From Erysipelothrix sp. UBA3383 (GTDB lineage: Bacteria; Bacillota_I; Bacilli_A; Erysipelotrichales; Erysipelotrichaceae): 12,763 nt of DNA. The notes beneath the pieces were generated by a model that saw only the letters and a program-made list of their open reading frames with translations, was not told the DNA's origin and ran no database searches. Shown piece after piece: positions 1 to 7,085 of the stretch. The DNA is taken from NCBI GenBank assembly GCA_002358955.1, contig DEPV01000086.1:1-12763 (forward strand), written 5' to 3'. The translations under genes were made by a program, and so were the position numbers. The number at the start of each line of letters is the position of its first letter. Within the stretch, counting starts at the first letter, position 1.

Positions 1-24
1 CGTGTGGTTTTCAAAAGCTTAATT

Positions 25-49
25 AAAAAACACAGAATATTCTGTGTTT
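25..49 (-). terminator. Rho-independent terminator of yneF
   Basis: Positions 28-49 are a perfect 22-base palindrome (AAACACAGAAT and its complement). Read on the minus strand it is followed at once by a run of six T (positions 30-25). It begins two bases past the yneF stop codon, so it is the natural end of that gene. In the plus direction the T-tract is poor, so I call it for the minus strand only. Confidence 0.85.
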
Positions 50-51
50 GA

Positions 52-264
52 TTACTGACCCATAGAGCGCATGATTTCGCGAACTTGCTTTTCGGATGGC
101 TTACGCCCCATTTGCATGTACATCGCACGAATCATTTTTTCATTGATTGGTGGATTTTCACGAACTTGTTTTTCGAACATTCTTTTTGTTAGAAAGAAAG
201 AAATTGCTGCTCCTACAAGGCCCCCTACGACCATCCATAAAGCTGATGCAAGAATTGGATTCAT
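52..264 (-). CDS. yneF: YneF-like UPF0154 small membrane protein
   Basis: A 70-residue protein with one N-terminal membrane segment (about residues 5-25) and a basic, Met-rich cytoplasmic tail. The tail carries the family pattern NPPINEKMIRAMYMQMGRKPS (residues about 37-57), which is characteristic of the UPF0154/YneF family of Bacillota. Family members are about 70 residues, so the gene is full length. The start ATG at 264 has an AGGAGA ribosome-binding site at 275-280, about 10 bases upstream. The gene is transcribed alone, from the promoter at 295-322 to the terminator at 25-49. No molecular function is established for the family, and nothing in the neighbourhood suggests one. Confidence 0.93.
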   Translation of the reverse strand: MNPILASALWMVVGGLVGAAISFFLTKRMFEKQVRENPPINEKMIRAMYMQMGRKPSEKQVREIMRSMGQ

Positions 265-294
265 AATATAACACTCTCCTTATTTAATAGTTTA

Positions 295-322
295 ATTATA
301 CTTAATATTGATTTAAAATCAA
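295..322 (-). promoter_or_regulatory. Promoter of yneF
   Basis: On the minus strand there is a -35 box TTGATT (322-317), a 16-base spacer and a perfect -10 box TATAAT (300-295). Transcription would start near 288, giving a short leader with the yneF ribosome-binding site. The -35 box is part of the AT-rich palindrome (307-323) at the 3' end of the upstream structured RNA. Confidence 0.7.
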
Positions 323-323
323 T

Positions 324-477
324 GAGCTCCAAAGGATTGATAATATTCCCCGTATGTAAATACAGGTGGGATTTCTGTTGAAAGTTTAGGATCTCAATTC
401 AAGATTGATCTTCACACCACAGTCGAACTCCGAATTCCCTTATATCAAAGTGTCGGAAATATATTTCCCTTGGAGCT
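324..477 (-). ncRNA. ssrS: Probable 6S-like RNA (sigma-A holoenzyme regulator)
   Basis: The stretch has no convincing ORF but folds as one long irregular hairpin. The ends pair through an 11-bp closing stem with one bulge (GAGCTCC...GG at 478-467 with 324-335). Further in, a stem pairs TTGATA (448-443) with TATCAA (342-337). It is followed by opposed unpaired strands near 440-424 and 364-346, the second able to form a small hairpin (TGT/ACA). A terminal arm is closed by GATCAAT/ATTG-GATC (410-390). A long rod with a central bubble and about 155 nt length is the architecture of 6S RNA, which mimics an open promoter and binds RNA polymerase holoenzyme. On the minus strand an extended -10 box (TGCTATAAT) puts the start at 476-477, exactly at the closing stem, which decides the strand. 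No clear U-tract terminator follows. The identity rests on architecture, not on a recognised primary sequence. Confidence 0.55.
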
Positions 478-482
478 CCTAC

Positions 483-511
483 ATTATAGCACAAATAGTG
501 TCTATTCGTGC
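483..511 (-). promoter_or_regulatory. Promoter of the 6S-like RNA
   Basis: On the minus strand, TGCTATAAT (491-483) is a perfect extended -10 element. The predicted start at 476-477 is the first base of the closing stem of the RNA. The -35 position (511-506) reads GCACGA, a poor match, so the promoter would depend on the extended -10. It shares its spacer with the proS promoter on the other strand. Confidence 0.65.
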
Positions 512-517
512 TATAAT
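489..517 (+). promoter_or_regulatory. Promoter of proS
   Basis: On the plus strand, TGCTATAAT (509-517) is a perfect extended -10 element. The predicted start is near 524, about 20 bases before the proS ATG. The -35 position (489-494, GCACAA) is weak. A short leader means there is no T-box or other riboswitch between this promoter and proS. Confidence 0.7.
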
Positions 518-544
518 ATTAAAAGAAATTATAAGAGGTGACTT

Positions 545-2233
545 ATGAAATTAAGCAAAAGTTTCTTCTCAACTTTAAGAGAAGATGTTAGAGATGAAGA
601 TTCCACCAGTGGTAATCTTTTAGTTCGAGCGGGATATGTCAAGAAGACTTCAGCTGGAGTTTACATGTATTTACCACTTGGATTACGTGTTGTAAATAAA
701 GTAGAAGCAATCGTCCGTAAAGAGATGGAAAAGATTGATTCTAATGAAATGATGATGCCTACCCTCATTCCTGAGGAAGTGTATATTGCTTCAGGGCGTC
801 GTGATATTATTGGAACCAGCATGTTCAATTTAAAAGACCGTTACCAAAAACCGTTTGTTTTAGGGCCAACTCATGAAGAACTCTTTGCACAAGCTGCAGG
901 GCTTCATATTAAATCATACAAAGACATGCCTTTAAGTTTATTCCAATTCCAAACTAAGTTCAGAGATGAAGCGCGTCCTCGTTTTGGACTGATTCGTGTT
1001 CGTGAGTTTGTGATGAAGGATGCTTATACATTTGACCTAAATGAAGAAGCTGGAGACAAATCCTATGCAGAAATGTTCCAAGCTTATAAGAACATCTTTG
1101 ATCAAGTAGGACTTGATTACCGTGTGGTTCGTGCTGATACAGGAATCATGGGTGGACTGCTTTCGGAAGAATTCCAAGCAATCAGTCCAATTGGTGAAGA
1201 CATACTGGTATTGGGTGATGATTATGCTTCAAACTTAGAGATTGCAGAAAATGTGAATCGTATTGTTGATGCAGATGATTACTTAGAAACAGAAAAAGTT
1301 CATACTCCAAATGCACGTACCATTGAAGAAGTTGCTGAGTTCTTAAACTTACCAGTAACTAAATTTGTTAAAACACTATTATACAAGTGTGATGAGACTT
1401 ACGTAGCAGTATGTGTTCTTGGTAATCGTGAAGTTAACGAAACTAAACTGGGTAAATTGATGAATGCTAATGAAGTAGAATTGGCTGATTTTGCTGCAGT
1501 AAGTGATATTACTGGTGCATCTGTTGGTTTTGCAGGGCCTCAAGGCTTAGACATTGATGTTTATGTTGATTCAGAAATTGAAGGACTGCGTAACTTTATT
1601 GTGGGTGCTAATGAAGATGATTACCACTTAATCAATGCTAACTTTAAAGATATGAATATTAAAGCGTATACTGATTTATCAGAAGTTGTTGAAGGTGATC
1701 CAAATCCAAATGGACAAGGTGTATTACATTTTGCTAAAGGGATTGAAGTGGGGAATACCTTTAAACTAGGAACTTCATATTCTAAAGCAATGAACTTAGA
1801 ATATTTAGACCAAAACCAAAAACTACAAGATGTCTTCATGGGATCTTACGGTATTGGAATTGGGCGTACGATTGCAGCTCTAGTAGAACAAAATTCAGAT
1901 GAGAATGGAATCGCTTGGCCAATGAACTTAGCACCTTATCAAGTTGCTATTGTTATTGTCAATACAAAAAATGAAGAGCATGTTGCTTATGCAAATGATC
2001 TATACAATGAATTAGTAGATGCAGGCATTGAAGTCTTACTTGATGATCGTCCTGCTCGTGCTGGTGTTAAATTTAACGATATGGAATTAATTGGAATTCC
2101 ATTACGTATTACTGTTGGACGCGATGTTGAAAACAACGAAGTTGAATTCAAAGCACGTGCTTCAGAAGATAGTACAAAACTGAATCGTGATGATGTACTA
2201 AATCACATTCAAACTTTAATTAAAGAAGCTTAA
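545..2233 (+). CDS. proS: Prolyl-tRNA synthetase (bacterial type, with editing domain)
   Basis: Charges tRNA-Pro with proline in the cytoplasm (class II aminoacyl-tRNA synthetase). The protein is 562 residues, the usual bacterial length. The order is: N-terminal catalytic part with GPTHEE (107-112) and motif 2 FRDEARPRFG (139-148); an inserted YbaK-like editing domain, about residues 245-385, with the conserved KTLLY lysine at 276; the rest of the catalytic core with GIEVGN (399-404) and motif 3 MGSYGIGIGR (432-441); and a C-terminal anticodon-binding domain from about 463 with DDRPARAGVKF (500-510). Sequence quirks: motif 3 has Ser434 where most bacterial enzymes have Cys, position 404 is Asn where His is common, and residues 199-210 read TGIMGGLLSEEF rather than the common SGAIGG-SHEF form. 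ATG 545 follows an AGAGGTG ribosome-binding site (534-540). The gene stands alone, divergent from the 6S-like RNA and convergent with ftsK. Confidence 0.97.
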   Translation: MKLSKSFFSTLREDVRDEDSTSGNLLVRAGYVKKTSAGVYMYLPLGLRVVNKVEAIVRKEMEKIDSNEMMMPTLIPEEVYIASGRRDIIGTSMFNLKDRYQKPFVLGPTHEELFAQAAGLHIKSYKDMPLSLFQFQTKFRDEARPRFGLIRVREFVMKDAYTFDLNEEAGDKSYAEMFQAYKNIFDQVGLDYRVVRADTGIMGGLLSEEFQAISPIGEDILVLGDDYASNLEIAENVNRIVDADDYLETEKVHTPNARTIEEVAEFLNLPVTKFVKTLLYKCDETYVAVCVLGNREVNETKLGKLMNANEVELADFAAVSDITGASVGFAGPQGLDIDVYVDSEIEGLRNFIVGANEDDYHLINANFKDMNIKAYTDLSEVVEGDPNPNGQGVLHFAKGIEVGNTFKLGTSYSKAMNLEYLDQNQKLQDVFMGSYGIGIGRTIAALVEQNSDENGIAWPMNLAPYQVAIVIVNTKNEEHVAYANDLYNELVDAGIEVLLDDRPARAGVKFNDMELIGIPLRITVGRDVENNEVEFKARASEDSTKLNRDDVLNHIQTLIKEA

Positions 2234-2246
2234 TGAAGCTAAATAC

Positions 2247-2274
2247 AAAAGAAGAGGCCTAAGCCTCTTCTTTT
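2247..2274. terminator. Bidirectional terminator between proS and ftsK
   Basis: AAAAGAAGAGGC (2247-2258) pairs perfectly with GCCTCTTCTTTT (2263-2274) around the loop CTAA, a 12-bp stem. It ends in a T-rich arm in both directions, so it can serve both convergent genes. The ftsK stop codon (TAG, 2261-2259) lies in the loop, and the last codons of ftsK form one arm of the stem. Confidence 0.85.
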
Positions 2275-4538
2275 GCGTCTTCTTCATCATTGAAGTCTTC
2301 ATTCTTTTGTAAAATAAGTCGTGGTCGTGAACCTTGTGCAGGTCCTACAACACCATTTTGTTCCAGTGCATCCATTAAGTTGGCAGCACGGTTGTATCCG
2401 ATTCTAAAACGTCTTTGCAATAGTGATGTTGATGCTTTTTGTTCCATAATAACAAAATCTTTAGCTTCTTCATAAACAGGATCATCTGTATTGGATACCA
2501 TTCCGGCACCACTTTCGCTAACTCCTGCAATAAAGTCATCTGCAAAGGATGGTGCAGCTTGTTCTGAAGCACGGCTTGCTATCATACTTACCTCTTCATC
2601 CGAAACATAAACACCTTGGACACGCAATGCATGGGGTTCACCCATTGGTACATATAGCATGTCTCCATATCCCAGAAGTTTCTCAGCACCAGTAGTATCA
2701 AGAATGGTTCTTGAATCCACTGCACTTGAAACGGCAAAGGCAATGCGTGAAGGAATGTTTGCTTTGATGACACCGGTAACAACATCAACCGATGGTCTTT
2801 GAGTAGCAACAATCAAGTGAATACCTGCAGCACGTGCTAATTGGGTAATGCGCTGAATACTGGTTTCAACATCTTTACCTGCAACTGACATAAGATCTGC
2901 TAGCTCATCGATAATAACGATGATCCATGGCATCTTGGTAAGATTTTCTTCAGGGAAAGTTTCAACTTTCTCATTGAATCCCGCTATGTTACGAACTCCA
3001 ACTTTAGAGAATGTCTCATAACGTTCATCCATCATCTTAACAACAACATTCAGTGCTGCTGCTGCCTGCATTGGATCTGATATCACAGGTCCAATCAAAT
3101 GTGGAATTTTTTCAAACGGAGCAAATTCTACTTTCTTTGGATCGATGAGTAGTAATTTTAACTCATCAGGTTTCTTACTGAGTAAGATTGAAGTAATAAT
3201 TGCATTCATACTCACAGATTTACCACTTCCGGTTGCTCCTGCAATTAGTAAGTGAGGCATTTTATTTAATGCAATCAAGATTGGTTTACCGGTGAGGTCT
3301 TTACCAAGTGTTACATTAACATCTTTATCAGACTTAAAGTCTTTAGACTTTAAAATAACATCTTTCATTCCTACAGCAACCAGTTCCTCATTAGGTACTT
3401 CAATCCCTACTGCTGATTTACCCGGAATTGGAGCTTCAATACGCAGTGTTTTAACCGCTAATTCCATCATTAAGTTATCCTGAATGGATGAAATTTTAGA
3501 AATTTTAACATTGCTATCGGGTTTTAATTCAAATTTAGTAACAGCAGGTCCAATATGAATATCAATCAGTTGAGCATCAATGCCAAACTGTTTTAATACT
3601 TCAATTAAACGATCTGCTTTTTCTTTAGCTGCCTTACTATTGGATGAAGAACCATTTTGGCCCCCTACTCCATTTAGTAGGTTAATGGAAGGTAACTTAT
3701 AATTCTCATAAGATGAAGGTAAGATAACAGTGTCTTGCTCTTCTAGTTCTTCAACGATGTCTTCAGTTTCTTCTAAGTCTTTAGGTTCATCCATCGTGAT
3801 GAATAAAGATTTAGTTTCAACAGGTTTTAAAGTTTCAAGAACTTCTTCAGCTTCTTCAACAAAGTTATCGGCTATCATCTCTTCAACTGTTTTCTCAGGC
3901 TTGACCTTCTTAACCTTCTTAGGACGGTCTTTAAAGCGTTGAAGCCATGTCTTAGATTGTTGCAGGGCATCTTCAGTTGTATCATTGACTGAATCAACAA
4001 CATGTTGTGGTGAATACAGTAATGCAACAACAATTACCATAAATAGAACTAAGAAGATCATGGTTCCCTCTTTACCAAAAAGATAAGAACTAAATCCAAA
4101 TAATATAGAACCAATAATTCCAGAATAAGCATTTTGATCAAGATTATTAAAGATTAAACTTATATTTGCAAAGTACTCTTTGATATAATCCATTCCAATG
4201 CTATTGGTCTTAGCAATTAGGGCTTGAGTCAGTAAAACAATGACTATCATTAAGACAAGTGCAAGCCACTTTTTAATGCTTAAATTTAATTTTGAGGGTT
4301 TAAAAACATAGATTGATAAACCAACAATGCTTAAAACCATAAAAATCTGTGGGTATTCCCCAAATAATATACGTACTACCTTATAAATAAAAAGCCCAAT
4401 GACTCCAAATTGGAAAAGCCCTACAAGAAGTAAGGCAATCGCAGTTAGAGAAAGAATAAAAGGCGTCCACTCAAACGTTTCTGCTTTAAGTGAACCCTTT
4501 TTAGTAGGCTTTTTTTGTGTAGACTTTTTTGCACTCAT
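2259..4538 (-). CDS. ftsK: FtsK/SpoIIIE-family DNA translocase
   Basis: ATP-driven double-stranded DNA pump at the septum that clears and segregates chromosome ends during division. The protein is 759 residues. The order is: basic N-terminus; about four membrane segments between residues 25 and 175; a charged, Glu-rich linker (about 180-290); and an alpha/beta motor. The motor has Walker A GATGSGKS (434-441), a LLLIDPKKVEF strand (462-472), Walker B IIVIIDELADLM (539-550) and the conserved ATQRPSVDVVTGVIKANIPS stretch (578-597). A C-terminal winged-helix gamma domain (about 687-742, with RRFRIGYNRAANLM) reads KOPS-like polar sequences in the family. The short linker resembles SpoIIIE/SftA-size proteins more than enterobacterial FtsK. 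I place the start at ATG 4538 because GAGGTG (4549-4544) is a well-placed ribosome-binding site. An in-frame GTG at 4544 would lie inside it. It begins 20 bases after the rnj stop, so the two are probably co-transcribed. Confidence 0.96.
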   Translation of the reverse strand: MSAKKSTQKKPTKKGSLKAETFEWTPFILSLTAIALLLVGLFQFGVIGLFIYKVVRILFGEYPQIFMVLSIVGLSIYVFKPSKLNLSIKKWLALVLMIVIVLLTQALIAKTNSIGMDYIKEYFANISLIFNNLDQNAYSGIIGSILFGFSSYLFGKEGTMIFLVLFMVIVVALLYSPQHVVDSVNDTTEDALQQSKTWLQRFKDRPKKVKKVKPEKTVEEMIADNFVEEAEEVLETLKPVETKSLFITMDEPKDLEETEDIVEELEEQDTVILPSSYENYKLPSINLLNGVGGQNGSSSNSKAAKEKADRLIEVLKQFGIDAQLIDIHIGPAVTKFELKPDSNVKISKISSIQDNLMMELAVKTLRIEAPIPGKSAVGIEVPNEELVAVGMKDVILKSKDFKSDKDVNVTLGKDLTGKPILIALNKMPHLLIAGATGSGKSVSMNAIITSILLSKKPDELKLLLIDPKKVEFAPFEKIPHLIGPVISDPMQAAAALNVVVKMMDERYETFSKVGVRNIAGFNEKVETFPEENLTKMPWIIVIIDELADLMSVAGKDVETSIQRITQLARAAGIHLIVATQRPSVDVVTGVIKANIPSRIAFAVSSAVDSRTILDTTGAEKLLGYGDMLYVPMGEPHALRVQGVYVSDEEVSMIASRASEQAAPSFADDFIAGVSESGAGMVSNTDDPVYEEAKDFVIMEQKASTSLLQRRFRIGYNRAANLMDALEQNGVVGPAQGSRPRLILQKNEDFNDEEDAKEEA

Positions 4539-4558
4539 ACACACACCTCATTTTTCTA

Positions 4559-6217
4559 TTATACTCTGATTTCAATAATGACCGGTAAGATCATTGGTCG
4601 CTTCCCTGTTTGTTTATAAACGTATTTAGAGATTAAATCACGCGCTTCATTACGAGCACCAATATTATCATATTTACGCTCTTTTACTAAACGAGCGATG
4701 GTTGATTCTAGAATCTCTCCAACTTCCTTCATGATGTTTTCCGCATCTTTAAGATAGATAACACCACGTGATTGAATATCCGGTCCGCCCAGAACTTGTT
4801 TATTACGGTTGTTTAATACAATTCCGACAATCAGTGCACCATCAGTTGATAGTGTCTTACGATCGCGTAGTACTAAACCTGATGTATCAAGATGATCCTT
4901 ACCATCAATCATAACATCTTCAAGTGGTAGGATTTCTTGTGTTGATTTTAGTTTACCATCGACAAATTCAGCCACTTGTCCATTATCAAGGATAATGACA
5001 TTAGCAGGTGATAGACCCATTGATGTAGCGATGTTCGCATTCTTATATAAGTTTTGGTATTCCCCTTTTACAGGAATGTAGAATTTTGGTTTTAATAGAG
5101 CAATTAGCATCTTTAAATCTTCTTGTGATGCATGCATGGATAGAACTTGTTTGTATGATAAAGTCTTAGTAACAATGTTCTCTTTATGCAACTCATTCAT
5201 CATTTCTGTAGATGGTGTTTCTGATCCTGGTACAGGTGGTGATGCAACAATAACGCGATCACTTGAGCGCAGTTCAATCACTTGATCCTCACCCATTGCA
5301 ATGCGAGACATTTTTCTAAAGACATTAGGACCTACATCCGATACTAAGATCATGACGTTTTCCATATCGTTTTTAAATTGTTTTTCACTGATTTCAATGC
5401 CTTTAGGTAATGTGTAGTAACCTAAATCTTCAATGTGTTTGATCAGTTGACGTTGACGTTCACCATAGAAGAATACTTTCTTCTTGTACTTTTCTGCAAG
5501 TTCAATCATTTCAATGATACGGTAGATGTTTTGTTCATACATTGTAATTAAAATACGATCACTTGCTTCCTGGAATACAGGTTCTACCTTTTGTGCAATA
5601 CGATGATTTGGAGCTGTAAAGCCTTCTTTATCAGCATAGCCTGATTCAGCTGTTAATAAGAAAACACCTTTCTTACCAATCTCTGAGATGTTAGCAACAT
5701 CTGACATGAAGCTTTCATTACGAATATCAAAATCGATCATGAATTCTGATGAATGGACGATGTATCCATGTTTAGTATCAATTGCAATACCAAATGTATC
5801 TGGGATTGAGTGTGTCATTCCAAATGCTAACATCTTACGTGTTCCTACTTTAAAATGGCCATTGCGCTTAATCTTAAAGATTTTCGCATTTCTAATTTTT
5901 TCTTGTTTGAACATATCTTCAATCATGAGTGCGATTAAAGCTGTTGTATAGATCGGTGCATTCACATCCTTAATTAAGTAAGGTAGAGCTGCCATAACAT
6001 CGTCATGACCATGAGTGATGATGATTGCCTTGATCTTGTTTTTATTTTTTTGTAGATAGCTTGTATCAGGTACAACCACTTCTACTCCTAACTGTTCAGC
6101 TTTAGGATACTTGATACCTGCATCGACCACATATATGTCATCACCAATTTCGATAACTGACATATTACGGCCTTCTTCGTCAAGTCCTCCTAAGGCTACA
6201 AATCTAATTTTTTCCAT
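4559..6217 (-). CDS. rnj: RNase J-family protein with a degenerate active site
   Basis: A 552-residue metallo-beta-lactamase/beta-CASP protein of full RNase J length, including the C-terminal domain (LVLRDRKTLSTDGALI 448-463; GGPDIQSRG 477-485). RNase J enzymes are 5' exonucleases and endonucleases of mRNA and rRNA in the cytoplasm. Several metal or substrate residues are changed. The HxHxDH motif reads H69-G-H71-D-D73-V74, so the last His is Val. HTGDF reads HSSEF (155-159), with Glu for Asp. The HxSGH motif reads V358-L-S-M-H362. PVHGEY reads PVKGEY (382-387), with Lys for His. LLSDSTNAE-like residues are LLTAESGYAD (187-196). His136 (THSIPD) is kept. This resembles the catalytically weak RNase J2 of cocci, which works as a partner of J1; that role here is inference. 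AGGAGA (6227-6222) precedes ATG 6217. It is followed by ftsK. Confidence 0.9.
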   Translation of the reverse strand: MEKIRFVALGGLDEEGRNMSVIEIGDDIYVVDAGIKYPKAEQLGVEVVVPDTSYLQKNKNKIKAIIITHGHDDVMAALPYLIKDVNAPIYTTALIALMIEDMFKQEKIRNAKIFKIKRNGHFKVGTRKMLAFGMTHSIPDTFGIAIDTKHGYIVHSSEFMIDFDIRNESFMSDVANISEIGKKGVFLLTAESGYADKEGFTAPNHRIAQKVEPVFQEASDRILITMYEQNIYRIIEMIELAEKYKKKVFFYGERQRQLIKHIEDLGYYTLPKGIEISEKQFKNDMENVMILVSDVGPNVFRKMSRIAMGEDQVIELRSSDRVIVASPPVPGSETPSTEMMNELHKENIVTKTLSYKQVLSMHASQEDLKMLIALLKPKFYIPVKGEYQNLYKNANIATSMGLSPANVIILDNGQVAEFVDGKLKSTQEILPLEDVMIDGKDHLDTSGLVLRDRKTLSTDGALIVGIVLNNRNKQVLGGPDIQSRGVIYLKDAENIMKEVGEILESTIARLVKERKYDNIGARNEARDLISKYVYKQTGKRPMILPVIIEIRV

Positions 6218-6265
6218 AATTTCTCCTATTTCTTTTGTGTTTAATTTAAGATTTCAACTACTCCT

Positions 6266-6294
6266 ATTATACACCATTTAAGCCCCTATAAAAA
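6266..6294 (-). promoter_or_regulatory. Likely promoter of rnj-ftsK
   Basis: A perfect TATAAT (6271-6266) lies on the minus strand about 50 bases before the rnj start. The -35 position (6294-6289) is T-rich, lies in the T-tract of the ymdB terminator and matches the consensus poorly. Because a good terminator lies just upstream, a separate promoter is needed here, and this is the best candidate. Confidence 0.5.
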
Positions 6295-6315
6295 GAAAAG
6301 CCAAGCAAGCTTGGC
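6291..6315 (-). terminator. Terminator of the rny-ymdB unit
   Basis: GCCAAG (6300-6305) pairs with CTTGGC (6310-6315), with a further C-G pair possible. On the minus strand this is followed by TTTTCTTTTT (6299-6290). It begins five bases after the ymdB stop codon and separates ymdB from rnj. Confidence 0.85.
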
Positions 6316-6319
6316 AAGT

Positions 6320-7084
6320 TTAACGATTCAAACGTGTAATTGATTCACTTTGCATTGTCACAGGGTCTACTTTAACCAGTACAGCATTCAAGAATGCCTC
6401 TCCCAGTGCAACTTTAAAGTGAGTTTTCTCATTTAAGATAACGCGCTTATAAAGCTCTTCTACATCTCTTCCAATAACAGAATCATAAGCTCCACACATC
6501 CCTACATCTGTAATGTAAGCACATGATCCAATCATACGTTCATCAGCTGTTTGGACATGGGTATGAGTTCCAACAACACAGTCAACACTGTCTTGGTAAA
6601 CATTGGCAAAGAGCATTTTCTCTGATGTTGATTCAGCATGGAAATCAACAAAGTAGTAATCGCATTGCGTTGTTTCTAAAATCTCATCCATATAAGGATA
6701 AGGTGATCCTCCTACACGGTTCATAAATGCTTCACCATAGAGGTTGACAACACAAATCGATTTACCTTTAACCTCGTAAATTTTATAATAATTTCCAAAA
6801 TCTAAAGGTTCTATGTTTGCAGGAACCAGTAAGTCTTCACATTCCTCATAGAAGTCATAGATCTCACTTTTTGCAAACGTATGGTTACCCATAGTTATAC
6901 AATCAACTCCAGCATTCTTCAATTGATTGTAGATTTTTTTAGTAATTCCTTTTCCATGGGCTGAGTTTTCACCGTTGGCAATGATGAAGTCCACATCGTA
7001 TTCGTCTTTTAACGCGGACAAGTGGTCGACAACGATTTGTCGACCACTTGCTCCTACTATATCTCCGATAAATAATATATTCAT
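6320..7084 (-). CDS. ymdB: YmdB-family metallophosphoesterase (2',3'-cyclic-nucleotide type)
   Basis: A 254-residue cytoplasmic calcineurin-like phosphodiesterase. Bacillus YmdB acts on 2',3'-cAMP and influences RNase Y-dependent transcript levels and late adaptive behaviours. The metal ligands of the family are all visible: Asp8 (FIGDIVG), Glu39 and Asn40 (GENSAHGKG), Asn67 and His68 (MGNHTF), His149 (VDFHAE), and His174 and His176 (GTHTHVQTAD). The length is close to the family norm. I start it at ATG 7084. An upstream in-frame TTG at 7102 would add six residues before the conserved MNILFIGD. Its ATG is one base after the rny stop codon and no strong ribosome-binding site precedes it, so translation is probably coupled to rny. 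A terminator follows directly. Confidence 0.96.
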   Translation of the reverse strand: MNILFIGDIVGASGRQIVVDHLSALKDEYDVDFIIANGENSAHGKGITKKIYNQLKNAGVDCITMGNHTFAKSEIYDFYEECEDLLVPANIEPLDFGNYYKIYEVKGKSICVVNLYGEAFMNRVGGSPYPYMDEILETTQCDYYFVDFHAESTSEKMLFANVYQDSVDCVVGTHTHVQTADERMIGSCAYITDVGMCGAYDSVIGRDVEELYKRVILNEKTHFKVALGEAFLNAVLVKVDPVTMQSESITRLNR

Positions 7085-7085
7085 A

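Larger units (their letters stand above)
483..517. repeat. Inverted repeat containing both divergent promoters
   Basis: ATTATAGCAC (483-492) and GTGCTATAAT (508-517) are a perfect 10-bp inverted repeat. Inside it AATAG (494-498) pairs with CTATT (502-506) around a TGT loop. The outer arms are the two extended -10 boxes of the divergent promoters, so the symmetry is at least partly promoter symmetry. It could also serve as a site for a dimeric regulator. Confidence 0.8.

Noticed and set aside
71..271. Plus-strand ORF opposite yneF
   Set aside because: Antisense shadow of a recognisable family protein, with no ribosome-binding site.
324..478. The structured RNA read on the plus strand
   Set aside because: The fold would be similar, but only a weak TATACT without a -35 box lies upstream, while the minus strand has a perfect extended -10 placed exactly at the closing stem.
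300..544. A T-box leader for proS
   Set aside because: No AGGGTGGNACCGCG-type antiterminator sequence is visible. A perfect extended -10 box at 509-517 gives proS a leader of only about 20 bases. The long pairing fits the minus strand better.
4539..4544. GTG at 4544 as the ftsK start
   Set aside because: It lies within the ribosome-binding site GAGGTG that serves ATG 4538.
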